DNA from: Thermoproteota archaeon
GTDB lineage: Archaea > Korarchaeota > JAOZGF01 > JAOZFZ01
NCBI GenBank assembly: GCA_027492035.1
Contig: JAOZFT010000004.1
Location: 49,929 to 113,928, forward strand
Direction: 5' to 3'
DNA length: 64,000 nucleotides
Both the position numbers and the translations under genes were made by a program. The notes under the pieces are model-generated. The model saw nothing but the letters and a program-made list of their open reading frames with translations. It was not told the DNA's origin and did no database searches. Of the stretch, positions 34,706 through 43,647 are shown in pieces (position 1 is the first letter of the stretch; the number at the start of each line of letters is the position of its first letter).

Positions 34706-36100
34706 TTACTTCCATTTTTCTTGCATAAATTTAGGTATTCCTGAGGAATCTAATGGCCCTACAAGCACTTTCCAACCGCTTTTTTCCTCTATTTCTCCAC
34801 TTAACCTTGAAGCTCTGCCAGGGATCACTATTTTTCTATGTTTCACTTTTTCTTCAATTTTGCTTTCCTTAATTGAATCTGCGACTCTGTCAGCAGTTAA
34901 TTTCCTTCCTGCAACAGCTGAATCAACAGATAACCCTTCTGTATCAACAACTAAGAGGTAGCAATCCAGTTTAGCTGACTGTATATCTGCAGCAACTGTG
35001 TAATAGGTTAAAGCGAAGTTGGTAGTGAATAATACAGGTGAGTTTTCGTTAGGTTGTCCAAACGTCCTTATTCCTGGTTCAACAGCCACAGGTTTCCTTG
35101 GGTCTGTATATATGTTTTCTCTTAGGATAATTTGAGGCAGAAGACTCCAACCTTCCAAGTTATGAACTATTAATGCATCTGCAAACCTCACTATCAACAT
35201 ACCGGCTAAATATGTTTCCTCCCATTTCTTATCCAGTATACGTCCTTCTTGAGTCCAAGCAGTTATGGGAGTGCCTATTAACGGGAAACTAAGTAATTCA
35301 TCATTTTCCTTAAAAGCTGCTCTACGGATCATTGTGAAATTGTTCAGGGTTGCTGAGACTCCATCGCCTGGAAAAGTACCTGGATCTAGAACTAAATCTT
35401 CGATTCCGTACTCTTTCATAGTTTTCACCAATGACTTAAGCAATGTTATATCGTTAGGTGCAAAAATTGTTAAGGGGCAATTATACATTGAAGCTAGTTC
35501 ACCCATTTTGTCCCAGTTATCTTTTGTAGCTGCGTAAATAAGAGGCTTGCTGTTTTTAGCTTCTGACAAACCTGACTTCATGACTTTAGGGTTGAAGGTG
35601 CAAAGGATCATTGGTAAACTTGTGTTTTCAACAACTGTTTTAACTGTTTCCCCGAATTTTTCAGGATCTTCTGTTACTGACCTCACAGCCACCAAGTTTA
35701 GCTTTAATTCTTTGCCTATGTAGCTATAGGAGAAGTTTTCAATTTTCTTAACCCTCTCAATTAATTCGTCTTTAGGCAGGTCATCTGTAACATCTACAGC
35801 TATAGCTGTTGGGTTTATGTAAGTTAATTCATGTCTATACATCACATACTCTCCACCTATTTTCACTTCTTTAGTTGGGCTTTTAATTACTACCTCTTTC
35901 AGAGTAGGCTTTATTAAATCCCAAATTTTTTCTCGGTTTCTTCTGTATTTACTTGTTAAAAGAGGTTTACAGGCGTCAAGTCCAATTTCCATTGCAACAA
36001 GTTTAGTTGCAAAAGCCATACAGTTTTCTAGGCCACATTCTTTACAGTTAGTTTTGGGAAGGAGTTTATAGATGTCTAGTGGACTTAATTCTTTAGCCAA
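34706..36100 (-). CDS. cdhE: CoFeSP large (gamma) subunit, first copy
   Basis: This 464-aa gamma subunit has the N-terminal [4Fe-4S] motif CKECGLENC plus a Cys 16 residues on. KEVKIGGEYVMYRHE follows, and the corrinoid domain end is VLFTTNFALTYYTVA, LLVVDTEGLSVDSAVAG and IPGRASRLSGEIEEKSGW. It uses a TTG start behind AGGTGA. It follows cdhD1 after 15 bp and so belongs to the cdhC-small-cdhD-cdhE operon. It is the likely housekeeping CoFeSP of the archaeal CODH/ACS complex, taking methyl groups from methyl-tetrahydropterin. Confidence 0.94.
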   Translation of the reverse strand: MAKELSPLDIYKLLPKTNCKECGLENCMAFATKLVAMEIGLDACKPLLTSKYRRNREKIWDLIKPTLKEVVIKSPTKEVKIGGEYVMYRHELTYINPTAIAVDVTDDLPKDELIERVKKIENFSYSYIGKELKLNLVAVRSVTEDPEKFGETVKTVVENTSLPMILCTFNPKVMKSGLSEAKNSKPLIYAATKDNWDKMGELASMYNCPLTIFAPNDITLLKSLVKTMKEYGIEDLVLDPGTFPGDGVSATLNNFTMIRRAAFKENDELLSFPLIGTPITAWTQEGRILDKKWEETYLAGMLIVRFADALIVHNLEGWSLLPQIILRENIYTDPRKPVAVEPGIRTFGQPNENSPVLFTTNFALTYYTVAADIQSAKLDCYLLVVDTEGLSVDSAVAGRKLTADRVADSIKESKIEEKVKHRKIVIPGRASRLSGEIEEKSGWKVLVGPLDSSGIPKFMQEKWK

Positions 36101-36115
36101 GTTGCGTCACCTTTT

Positions 36116-37306
36116 TCAGAATTTTTTAGTAACCCAGTTAATAACTTCCTGAGGTTTTACAGGCTTTTGCTCCACCAGCCTCTGAATTACCGACTTCACT
36201 GTTTCAACTGCTTTGGGATGCATCATCATGAATAAGTCAACTCCAGCTAAAAGCAGAGTTAATGCAGTAACCACTTCCCATATTGGTCCTCTTAGCTCCC
36301 TAGGTTCCCATTCTGGTCCTAGTTTTATCCATGCTTCTCTAGCAGCCCAAGCATTGGTTGTGCCTGAGGATAATGGGTGCTGCAGCTCCTCGTCGCCCAT
36401 TAACGCAGCAAGCCTCGTCCTTTCCATTATAGTGAATGCATAATCTAAACCATAACCTAAAGCTGCAGTGGTTGTATCCATTATTATGTTTTCTTTGGGT
36501 AAGTACTCGTAGAGTTTACGGTCAAGTTCTTTCTGCTGCTGCATATCCATTGAAGTAAAGGCAATTACGACATGGCCGTGCTCCTTAATAGCTTTGGCGG
36601 CTTTTTCCAGATCCATGTCCAAGGTAACTGAGTTGATAAGTATTCTTTCTCCTTCAGCAGCCTCAGCCACTTTCTCAAAAACCTGTAAATCCTTTACAGG
36701 GTCTCCGCAACCCCCTACTGTCAAGGGTACTTTAACTGCTTGAAGAACTTCCTCCACTGTTTTCGCAGCCTCACTTGGAGAAGTGTTTTCACGTAAGGGG
36801 TCTATGCTTTCCATGTGAAGGTTTATCATTTCAGCACCGAATTTGTTGACTGCCTTTTTAGCCCATTCTGCAGGATCATCTAACACATCTCTCCAATTAT
36901 TTTTCACTGCTTTAGCCATGGGTATCTTGGTGTCGAAAACATCCAGTGAAACAACAGGGGGGTGGGGAGTAGGTGATTCAAAAGTGTAAAATGCAGGAGA
37001 AGTTTCTCCTCCCACCACTACGGTTTTATCCCTAGTACCTCCTTCCTTTTTAGTGGCTCCGATTTTTACTTCAACAACTCTTCCAGGGTAAATTTGAATA
37101 GGGGGGGTGAATTCAGTCTTTAAAATTTCAGTTGGTTTTTTGATTTGTGGAACAGCGGCAGGGTAGGGAATAAACCTTTGAGGCACTGGTTCAAACTCCA
37201 ACTCTGAAAATTCAGCTTCAATGTTTTCTAGGATCATTTCAGAATTGTTTAATTTTTTAATTAGGTCAAGTATGGAGTTGAAGAAAGAATTAGCTTCCTC
37301 GCTCAA
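36116..37306 (-). CDS. cdhD: CoFeSP small (delta) subunit, first copy, long form
   Basis: This 396-aa delta subunit has the family barrel (VEVKIGATKKEGGTRDKTVVVGG, PHPPVVSLDVFDT, IIMDTTTAALGYGLDYAFT, LLAGVDLFMMMHPKAV). It also has an N-terminal extension of about 65 residues with LIKKLNNSEMILENIEAEF and a proline-rich linker. That extension is shared in part with the 74-aa gene next door and absent from CdhD2, so it is probably a docking segment to the ACS/CODH core. TTG start with AGAGGTAG upstream. Gap to the 74-aa gene is 6 bp. Confidence 0.94.
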   Translation of the reverse strand: MSEEANSFFNSILDLIKKLNNSEMILENIEAEFSELEFEPVPQRFIPYPAAVPQIKKPTEILKTEFTPPIQIYPGRVVEVKIGATKKEGGTRDKTVVVGGETSPAFYTFESPTPHPPVVSLDVFDTKIPMAKAVKNNWRDVLDDPAEWAKKAVNKFGAEMINLHMESIDPLRENTSPSEAAKTVEEVLQAVKVPLTVGGCGDPVKDLQVFEKVAEAAEGERILINSVTLDMDLEKAAKAIKEHGHVVIAFTSMDMQQQKELDRKLYEYLPKENIIMDTTTAALGYGLDYAFTIMERTRLAALMGDEELQHPLSSGTTNAWAAREAWIKLGPEWEPRELRGPIWEVVTALTLLLAGVDLFMMMHPKAVETVKSVIQRLVEQKPVKPQEVINWVTKKF

Positions 37307-37312
37307 TTAAGT

Positions 37313-37537
37313 CTACCTCTTTTCCTCTTTAGTTTTATGCAAAGTTAGTTTTTCAATACTGAGTTTAACCCCCTTAATTTTTTGAACTGATCCTTTAGAG
37401 GAGGGCTTGATGTGCATTTCATCAAAAGTTAAGTTTATGTTTTCAAGAATGGTTTCTGATTTCTCTATCTCTTCAATTAATTCTACAACTGTTTTAAGTA
37501 AAGGTTTTGGTTCCCTTCTTTCACTCAAGTTTTTCAC
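37313..37537 (-). CDS. 74-aa CODH/ACS-associated small protein of unknown function
   Basis: This small gene sits between cdhC (2-bp gap) and cdhD1 (6-bp gap), with GTG start and AAGGAGA upstream. Its N-terminal half (VVELIEEIEKSETILENINLTFDEM) matches the CdhD1 N-terminal extension (LIKKLNNSEMILENIEAEF). Its C-terminal half (KIKGVKLSIEKLTLHK) matches the CdhC tail (SIKGAKINIEKLLLKK). It therefore looks like a tether made of the docking segments of two subunits. I know no named family. A role in assembling ACS with CoFeSP is inferred from this. Confidence 0.7.
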   Translation of the reverse strand: MKNLSERREPKPLLKTVVELIEEIEKSETILENINLTFDEMHIKPSSKGSVQKIKGVKLSIEKLTLHKTKEEKR

Positions 37538-37539
37538 CT

Positions 37540-38955
37540 TTATCTCCTTTTCCTTTTCTTTTCTACTTTTTTAAGAAGCAATTTCTCGATGTTGATTTTT
37601 GCACCTTTAATGCTGATTTTAAAGTTTCCAATTGGTAGCGGTAAAGGCATTCCTTGGACAGGTACTCCAGCTGCAGGTACTGCTTCGATTTCTTCTTCTT
37701 CCTCTTCAGCTATAGCTTCTTCTTCCAATCCCATTTCTTTCCACCTTTCAACAACCGGGTGATTGACTTTTTCCAGGAACTCTTTTAATTCATCTATGTT
37801 CTGCACATCTTTCTCTGTAGCTATTTTATCAACTACATCTTTTGGGATGAAATCTTTTACTCTTTCTTTAAAGTCTGTAGGCATCCAAACAACTCTGTGC
37901 CATCCTCCATCAACCTGCAAAAATTTGGGGGATCTTGTGTATTCTATGGAAATGCCGTGGAAACCGTCTACTTGTCTACCTCCAGCTGTTGCATCCGCCA
38001 TTGTCCCAAACCTTAAACCATTGACAGCGTTACCTTTGAAGTCCCTGTGAATTAGACCCATACCGTCCACTTCAGGGATATAGAAAGCTATGCCTTCAAA
38101 ACATCCACAGGATGTGTGGGGGTATCCAAAAGCAGTGTAAAGCCATACTCTTTCAATAGCACCCAAGGACTTCTCCTTTGCAGCTTTATTGGCTCCAGTG
38201 TACTCTCCCTTCCAAGGATCTAAACATTCACCTTTAGGAATTGCGAAAATTGGTCCCTTTGGGTCTATTTTTGCAGCAGCACGTCCATCATACCAACTTA
38301 TTGCTCCACAATTGGAATAACGTTGGGGAGTGATTATGCAGACATGGGTAGGAGCAAAGGATTGGCAGAGGAGGCAACCGTAGAATTCATCCACTTCTTC
38401 ATCCTTTAACCCTCTAGCTTTAGCGTCTCTGGCTTCATAGACTTTCAATGCCATATTGTATTGTTCCTCTACCTTTTTTGGGTCGGTTAAGAAAGTTACT
38501 TGTATTTTTTCAATTATGGGTAATTCTGACTTATATAATCTGATCATAACTTTCCCTACAAGTTCAAAAGTGTTTAATCCTTTTTTGAAAGAGTTTTTAC
38601 TTACTCTGCACCAGATGTCGTATCTCTGGTTTAAGTGCATGAATCCCTCTATGTAATTTGTGAATTCATGTATTCTTCTTTCAATGACGCCTTCTAGATC
38701 CTCTTCCAGTTCCTTTCCTGCCACTTCCACAAGAATACCGAACGGATACGTTTTTCCCTCTTCTAAATCTTTCAAGTCAGGCCCTACAATGCTTATTTTA
38801 CCATCCTCAACTTCTCCTGGTTTCTTCACTCTTACGAGTTCAAACTTTGTTTTTACCTTCGGCCCCCCTAGTTCAACATACATTTCGTTTTTTCTTATTC
38901 TTTCCCCTTCATAAACTATTCCTACGTCAACAGGAATGTCTTGAAACATGGACAT
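37540..38955 (-). CDS. cdhC: Acetyl-CoA synthase beta subunit, archaeal CODH/ACS
   Basis: This 471-aa enzyme joins a methyl group from CoFeSP, CO from CODH and CoA to form acetyl-CoA at the nickel A-cluster. The cysteine-rich A-cluster region is visible: CLLCQSFAPTHVC, RYSNCGAISWYDGR, and GYPHTSCGCFEG (the Cys-Gly-Cys distal nickel site). VDGFHGISIEYTRSPKFLQ and GGWHRVVWMP are family blocks. As in methanogen CdhC, the bacterial AcsB N-terminal CODH-binding domain is missing. An acidic/proline linker ends in the KGAKINIEKL docking-like tail. It is the first gene of the minus-strand cdh operon. Confidence 0.96.
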   Translation of the reverse strand: MSMFQDIPVDVGIVYEGERIRKNEMYVELGGPKVKTKFELVRVKKPGEVEDGKISIVGPDLKDLEEGKTYPFGILVEVAGKELEEDLEGVIERRIHEFTNYIEGFMHLNQRYDIWCRVSKNSFKKGLNTFELVGKVMIRLYKSELPIIEKIQVTFLTDPKKVEEQYNMALKVYEARDAKARGLKDEEVDEFYGCLLCQSFAPTHVCIITPQRYSNCGAISWYDGRAAAKIDPKGPIFAIPKGECLDPWKGEYTGANKAAKEKSLGAIERVWLYTAFGYPHTSCGCFEGIAFYIPEVDGMGLIHRDFKGNAVNGLRFGTMADATAGGRQVDGFHGISIEYTRSPKFLQVDGGWHRVVWMPTDFKERVKDFIPKDVVDKIATEKDVQNIDELKEFLEKVNHPVVERWKEMGLEEEAIAEEEEEEIEAVPAAGVPVQGMPLPLPIGNFKISIKGAKINIEKLLLKKVEKKRKRR

Positions 38956-39224
38956 TTTTTTCCCCTTCTTTCTTGTACGAATTTGAGCTTAGAGCCTTTT
39001 TAACTCTTTACTACAAACCATTTCTAAAATTAATTTACCTATTTAAATTTTTAACATTTAAAAATCTATCTTTTACCTTCTTGATGCTACTATATCTCTT
39101 TTTTGGCTTTATTTAAGCTGGAGGAAACTTCATCTACAAATAAATTTTTTACAAGGAAATTTAAGGGTTTTGAAGCTGAAAAAGAGGTTATAGGAAGCTG
39201 AGAAATACCGGGTTCTATAAGTTG

Positions 39225-39232
39225 TTTATATA
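39225..39232 (+). promoter_or_regulatory. Orphan TATA box in cdhC-cdhA gap
   Basis: TTTATATA occurs here with T/A-rich flanks, as good a match as the boxes before aor, cdhA and moaB. Transcription would begin near 39257, about 380 bp before the cdhA start and with no ORF in between. It may give a long cdhA leader or a small RNA, or be chance in AT-rich DNA. Confidence 0.3.
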
Positions 39233-39539
39233 GGTCTCTCTTTAAAAAACTTTTTAACAAAATAAAGTTTCTGGAGACTGAAAAATTTGTTTAAATGAAA
39301 AAAGAGAAGAAGAGTACAGTTTTTCCGGGTAGAGATGTTCCTATGCTAACAGGTTTATTTACTGCCTAAGTCCTCCATTATTTGTTTTTCACCAAAAATG
39401 TAAGCTGCTGGATAATTGATTACTTTGTTCAGCTTAATAAAAAGATTTGTAAAGTTTAAAAATAACTGTTGCTTAAAAAAACCGGAAAATAAAATGAGAA
39501 AGGGACAACTGCTACTGAAAAACATTGAAAAGGGTAAAA

Positions 39540-39560
39540 TTTATATAAGTAATTTATAAA
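39540..39560 (+). promoter_or_regulatory. TATA box and putative operator of cdhAB
   Basis: TTTATATAA, three bases, then ATTTATAAA lies 76-96 nt before the TTG start of cdhA. It is identical at 19 of 21 positions to the element before the ferredoxin-aor operon, including the inverted TTTATA/TATAAA ends, so it may bind a shared regulator as well as TBP. Confidence 0.6.
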
Positions 39561-39635
39561 CAATTTTCCTTAAACTTCATTTCCCTAAAGCTGTCCGTTT
39601 CAAAATCCTTTTCCTCTTTCCAGAGGCGATTCATT

Positions 39636-41981
39636 TTGTCAAAAAAGGACTTAAGAGTGAAAATAGGAGAAGTTAAAACAGAAAAAGGCACAATGAAAGA
39701 TTTAGAAATTTCAATTGGGAGAATATTTGAGGAGGAGTGGGAGGAACCGGTTGGCCCAACCCCCTTTCCATCAATCAAGGACTTAAGGAACTGGGACTTC
39801 AAACTCTTAAAACGTTACAAACCATTTTACATGCCTTTCTGCGATTTATGCTGTTTTTGCACCTACGGAAAATGTGACTTGACAAAAAATAAAAGGGGAG
39901 CTTGTGGAATCGACATGGCTGGCCAACAAGCCAGGATTGTTCTGTTAGCCTGTGCAATAGGTGCAGCTACACATTGTGGACATGCCAGACATTTAGTAGA
40001 ACACTTGATTGAGGAATATGGAAGAGATACACCTCTATCAATGGGTGAAAACGTTGAGATAGAGGCTCCACACGTAAGGCTTGTTTGTGGAATAAGGCCA
40101 AGGAAAATAAAAGATTTAGAAATAGCACTTGATTACGTGGAAAATCAAGTAACCCATTTGCTTTCTGCCATACATACTGGCCAAGAAGGGCACTGGATGG
40201 ATTTTGAATCAAAAGTTTTCCATGCAGGCATGATTGACCACGTCGCAATGGAGATAGCTGACATCGCCCAAATAGCAGTTTACAACTTCCCTAAAGCCGA
40301 CCCAGATGCTCCGTTGGTTGAGTTAGGTGCTGGTGTTGTAGACTCTAAGAAACCAACAATACTTGTGGTGGGGCATAACGTCCCTCCAGCCATAGCTATC
40401 GCAGATTACTTGACAAAAGAAAATCTTGTAGGCAGCGTTGAAGTTGCTGGCTTATGCTGCACTGCTATAGATTTGACAAGGTACTCTTCATTTGCAAAAA
40501 TAATTGGTCCAATGAGTTGGACTTTAAGGTTTATAAGAAGCGGATTAGCAGATGTAATAGTAGTGGATGAGCAGTGTGTAAGAACAAACTTAGTTGAAGA
40601 GGCCAAGAAAATCGGGGCGCTTTTCATTGCTACTTCTGAAAAAAACTGTCAGGGCCTGCCTAACAGAACAAATGATCCAGCGGATCAAATCGTGGATGAT
40701 TTAGTGAGTGGAAAACAACCTGGAGTTTTAATTTTTGACACTGAAAAAGTTGGGGAAGTAGCTGTTAAAGCAGCTTTAGCTGTAGCACCTAAGAGGAAGA
40801 AGAAAAGATCTCTTTTAACACCCAAAGAGATCATTGAGGGATCAAAGAAATGCATTAAATGCCAAGAATGCATAAAGGCATGCCCAGATAATTTACCAGT
40901 GATGTATGCAGTGAATGATGCCGCTCGAGGAGATCTTTCTAAGTTAGCTGAACTTTATGAGAAATGTATCGGCTGCGCCAGATGTGAAAGTGCATGCAGC
41001 GTGAATTTGCCGCTTCACACTTACATCATTTCAGCTGCAGAGAAAAAAATGACGGAAGAAAAGTTTAAGATAAGAGCCGGAAGGGGACCTATTAGCGACA
41101 TAGAAATAAGGGAAGTTGGTCAACCTATCGTTTTCGGTGAAATACCTGGAGTTGTTGCCTTTGTAGGTTGTCCAAACTACGCAAATGGTGGAAAAGAAAT
41201 TCCTGAAATGGTTGATGAATTTGCAAAGAGAAGATACATAATTACTCTTTCAGGATGCGCAGCCATGACAGCTGGAATGTTCAAAGATGAAGAAGGGAAG
41301 ACAGTGTATGAAAAGTATCACGGCAGATTTGACGCTGGAGGAGTTGTAAACGTGGGTTCATGTGTTTCAAACCCACACATTTCTGGGGCGGCAATAAAGA
41401 TAGCTAGAATATTCGCTAAAAGGAACATAAGAGCAAACTATGAAGAAATTGCTGACTATGTTTACAACCGTATAGGTGCAGTTGGTGTTGCATGGGGCGC
41501 TATGTCGCAAAAAGCAGCTTCAATAGCTTCAGGTTTTTGGAGACTAGGGGTTCCAGTAATCGTTGGCCCCCATGGTTCGAAATATAGAAGAATGCTGCTT
41601 GGAAGGAAAGACAGGGATGAGGACTGGTATGTTTGGGATGCAAGGACAGGTAAAAAAGTATATGTTGGACCTGCACCGGAACACCTGTTCTACACAGCTG
41701 AAACAAAGGAGGAAGCCATGGTTATGATAGCTAAACTTTGCATAAGACCTAACGATACAACTAAGGGGAGAGCTATAAAACTGACCCACTACATAGATCT
41801 TTACAAGAAATTTTACGGTAAGTTACCTGATGACATACATCTTTACGTCAGAACAAAAGCAGATATTCCATTAACCATGAAAGATGAAATACTCGCATAT
41901 TTAGAAGCTAAAGGATGGAAAGAAAAAGCAACGCCTGACCCGACACTTCTACCTCGATTAATAAGGAAAAAGGAGGGATGA
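39636..41981 (+). CDS. cdhA: CO dehydrogenase alpha subunit, archaeal CODH/ACS
   Basis: This 781-aa nickel CODH reduces CO2 to CO (or the reverse). The B/D-cluster region near residues 69-90 reads CDLCCFCTYGKCDLTKNKRGAC. Family blocks include GHARHLVEHLIEEYG, VVGHNVPPAIAIADYL, and C-cluster-associated CCTAIDLTRY. A ferredoxin domain inserted in the middle (CIKCQECIKAC, CIGCARCESAC) is specific to archaeal CdhA. FVGCPNYANGGKEIP, VVNVGSCVSNPH and GVAWGAMSQKAASI follow. The start is TTG 39636, with GAGGCGATT upstream. It overlaps cdhB by 4 nt. Length matches methanogen CdhA. Confidence 0.96.
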   Translation: MSKKDLRVKIGEVKTEKGTMKDLEISIGRIFEEEWEEPVGPTPFPSIKDLRNWDFKLLKRYKPFYMPFCDLCCFCTYGKCDLTKNKRGACGIDMAGQQARIVLLACAIGAATHCGHARHLVEHLIEEYGRDTPLSMGENVEIEAPHVRLVCGIRPRKIKDLEIALDYVENQVTHLLSAIHTGQEGHWMDFESKVFHAGMIDHVAMEIADIAQIAVYNFPKADPDAPLVELGAGVVDSKKPTILVVGHNVPPAIAIADYLTKENLVGSVEVAGLCCTAIDLTRYSSFAKIIGPMSWTLRFIRSGLADVIVVDEQCVRTNLVEEAKKIGALFIATSEKNCQGLPNRTNDPADQIVDDLVSGKQPGVLIFDTEKVGEVAVKAALAVAPKRKKKRSLLTPKEIIEGSKKCIKCQECIKACPDNLPVMYAVNDAARGDLSKLAELYEKCIGCARCESACSVNLPLHTYIISAAEKKMTEEKFKIRAGRGPISDIEIREVGQPIVFGEIPGVVAFVGCPNYANGGKEIPEMVDEFAKRRYIITLSGCAAMTAGMFKDEEGKTVYEKYHGRFDAGGVVNVGSCVSNPHISGAAIKIARIFAKRNIRANYEEIADYVYNRIGAVGVAWGAMSQKAASIASGFWRLGVPVIVGPHGSKYRRMLLGRKDRDEDWYVWDARTGKKVYVGPAPEHLFYTAETKEEAMVMIAKLCIRPNDTTKGRAIKLTHYIDLYKKFYGKLPDDIHLYVRTKADIPLTMKDEILAYLEAKGWKEKATPDPTLLPRLIRKKEG

Positions 41982-42508
41982 TGAAAATGAAACTCGAACC
42001 CTACCAAAAAGCTGAAATACCTGGACCGTCGAAAGCTTTCGCAATAAGCAATGCGAAACTGCTACTGGCTAAAATAAAGAAAGCGAAGAAGCCTTTAATG
42101 ATTATTGGCCATAAATCTTTAGAGTTAGAAATAAATGGCAAATTACTTATAGACTACTTGGTTGAAATAGCGAAAAAATACAGGATACCAGTTATAACTT
42201 CTACTCCCACCTACCTAGAAATTAAGAGGAGGGGGTATGAAACAGTGTACCCAATGAATTTAATAGAGGCTGCCAGCATGGTTAAGGACCCTTCATGGAC
42301 AGGGTTTGACGGAAAAGGAAATTACGACTTAGTTTTCATTGCAGGATTCCCTTACTATTATGAATGGTTGACCTTGTCAGGTTTAAAACATTTCTCGTCA
42401 ATTGAAACAATTAGTTTAGACCCTTACTATCAACCACATGCCTCATGGTCTTTTCCAACAATGAAGAAGGAAGAATGGGCCAAAATCATAAATGAACTGC
42501 TGGAATAA
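41978..42508 (+). CDS. cdhB: CODH/ACS epsilon subunit
   Basis: This 176-aa protein is the archaeal-only epsilon subunit that forms a tight complex with CdhA and may help with electron or FAD handling. Blocks include IPGPSKAFAISNAKLLLAKIKKAKKPLMIIGH, IPVITSTPTYLEI, and DLVFIAGFPYYYEWLTLSGLKHF. The start overlaps the cdhA stop; GGAGGG directly precedes ATG 41978, so ATG 41981 or 41987 may be the real start. It ends the cdhAB operon. Confidence 0.93.
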   Translation: MMKMKLEPYQKAEIPGPSKAFAISNAKLLLAKIKKAKKPLMIIGHKSLELEINGKLLIDYLVEIAKKYRIPVITSTPTYLEIKRRGYETVYPMNLIEAASMVKDPSWTGFDGKGNYDLVFIAGFPYYYEWLTLSGLKHFSSIETISLDPYYQPHASWSFPTMKKEEWAKIINELLE

Positions 42509-42637
42509 AACATTCCTTTCAAACCTATCCTTTTTTACTAAATAAATTTCTCTAAAAAGTATCTTTACATGTAGGGAGGAGTTGTCGGCAGAACCACATG
42601 CTTCAGTTTTATTTCATTTTAGTTATTGAGAGAGAAA

Positions 42638-43522
42638 ATGAAGAGATTTCCCACCTATAAATTTACCCCACACAAAAAACATTTTTTAACTTTTCCTGCA
42701 ATAAAGGAGATTATTAAAGCATTCAATAAAGGAGTTAGTTGTTTAGAGATAACTTTGGACTTAGGCAAAACGGTTAGCACTATAAAGTTTGAAGAATTTA
42801 ATGTAGTTTTTCCAGATGACGCTAAGATCCATGTTGAAATTTTAAGGAAAGTGAAAGACGAAAGAGCTGTGTATGGAGTGAATCCTACAACTAATTCCCT
42901 ATTTAAGGTTTCGTTTTCAAAAAGTAACTCCTTTTATAAATTGGTGAGCATAGGAAAGGAAGAAGCCCCCACCTTAGAAATAAACGGAATCCATATGCAT
43001 CAAATAAAGAAACTTACCCCCTGGCAAGATTCAAAAAAGAAAGTTTCAGCCGCACAAGTTAGAAGAGGAAGTAAAGTGTTGGACATAGGAACAGGTTTAG
43101 GTTACACCGCAATCCTCAGTTTCCAAAAATCCTTATGTGAAGTGTTAACCATAGAAAAAGACAGGAATGTACTGGAAATAGCTGAATACAATCCCTGGTC
43201 CTGGCCTCTAGCTAACCAGGAAATAAAAATTCTAAACGGAGACGCTTCAAAAGAGATAAAGAAATTTGAAGATGAATACTTTGACAGAATAATTCATGAC
43301 CCACCTAGATTCAGTTTAGCAGGTGAACTCTATAGTTTAGATTTTTACCGTGAACTTTACAGGGTTCTAGCTAGAGGTGGCAAACTTTTCCATTATACAG
43401 GGGAACCGAGGAGGAGAGGAGGCAGATCAGTTATTGTGAAGGGAGTCAGTGGAAGATTAAAGAAAGCAGGTTTCAAAGTTGAAAGAATAAAGGAAACACA
43501 AGGCTTTTTGTGCTATAAATAA
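42638..43522 (+). CDS. Predicted archaeal SAM-dependent methyltransferase (COG2521-like)
   Basis: This 294-aa class I methyltransferase has VSAAQVRRGSKVLDIGTGLGYTAILS (motif I, SAM binding), LTIEKDRNVLEIAEYNPWS (motif II), and FDRIIHDPPRFSLAG (a DPPR motif, like the DPPY of amino-methyltransferases). It ends with GKLFHYTGEPRRRGGRSVIVKGV. An N-terminal helical part (about 1-120) is specific to the archaeal group. The target is not known. ATG 42638 is preferred over TTG 42626 because GAGAGA lies just before it. It lies 130 bp after cdhB, possibly unlinked. Confidence 0.8.
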   Translation: MKRFPTYKFTPHKKHFLTFPAIKEIIKAFNKGVSCLEITLDLGKTVSTIKFEEFNVVFPDDAKIHVEILRKVKDERAVYGVNPTTNSLFKVSFSKSNSFYKLVSIGKEEAPTLEINGIHMHQIKKLTPWQDSKKKVSAAQVRRGSKVLDIGTGLGYTAILSFQKSLCEVLTIEKDRNVLEIAEYNPWSWPLANQEIKILNGDASKEIKKFEDEYFDRIIHDPPRFSLAGELYSLDFYRELYRVLARGGKLFHYTGEPRRRGGRSVIVKGVSGRLKKAGFKVERIKETQGFLCYK

Positions 43523-43647
43523 TTGGTTTAATCACACATTCCTATTTCTAGTTTCCAATTTTTACCTGTTTTAGCCAGGTTCAACCTCGTTAGGAGTTTA
43601 GTAAAGTAAAATTTTTCTCTGAATTCTTGCCTTAAAAAAGGATGTTT

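Larger units (their letters stand above)
38956..39635. other. Divergent intergenic region between cdhC and cdhA
   Basis: This 680-bp gap is the largest in the window. It carries the cdhA promoter at 39540 and a TATA-like minus-strand stretch (AAAAATTTAAATAGG near 39040-39055) suited to cdhC. A third TATA box (39225-39232) faces a gene-free stretch of about 300 bp. I find no ORF with credible coding character, no tRNA-like cloverleaf and no obvious riboswitch. Its length suggests regulatory sites or a small RNA. Confidence 0.55.
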
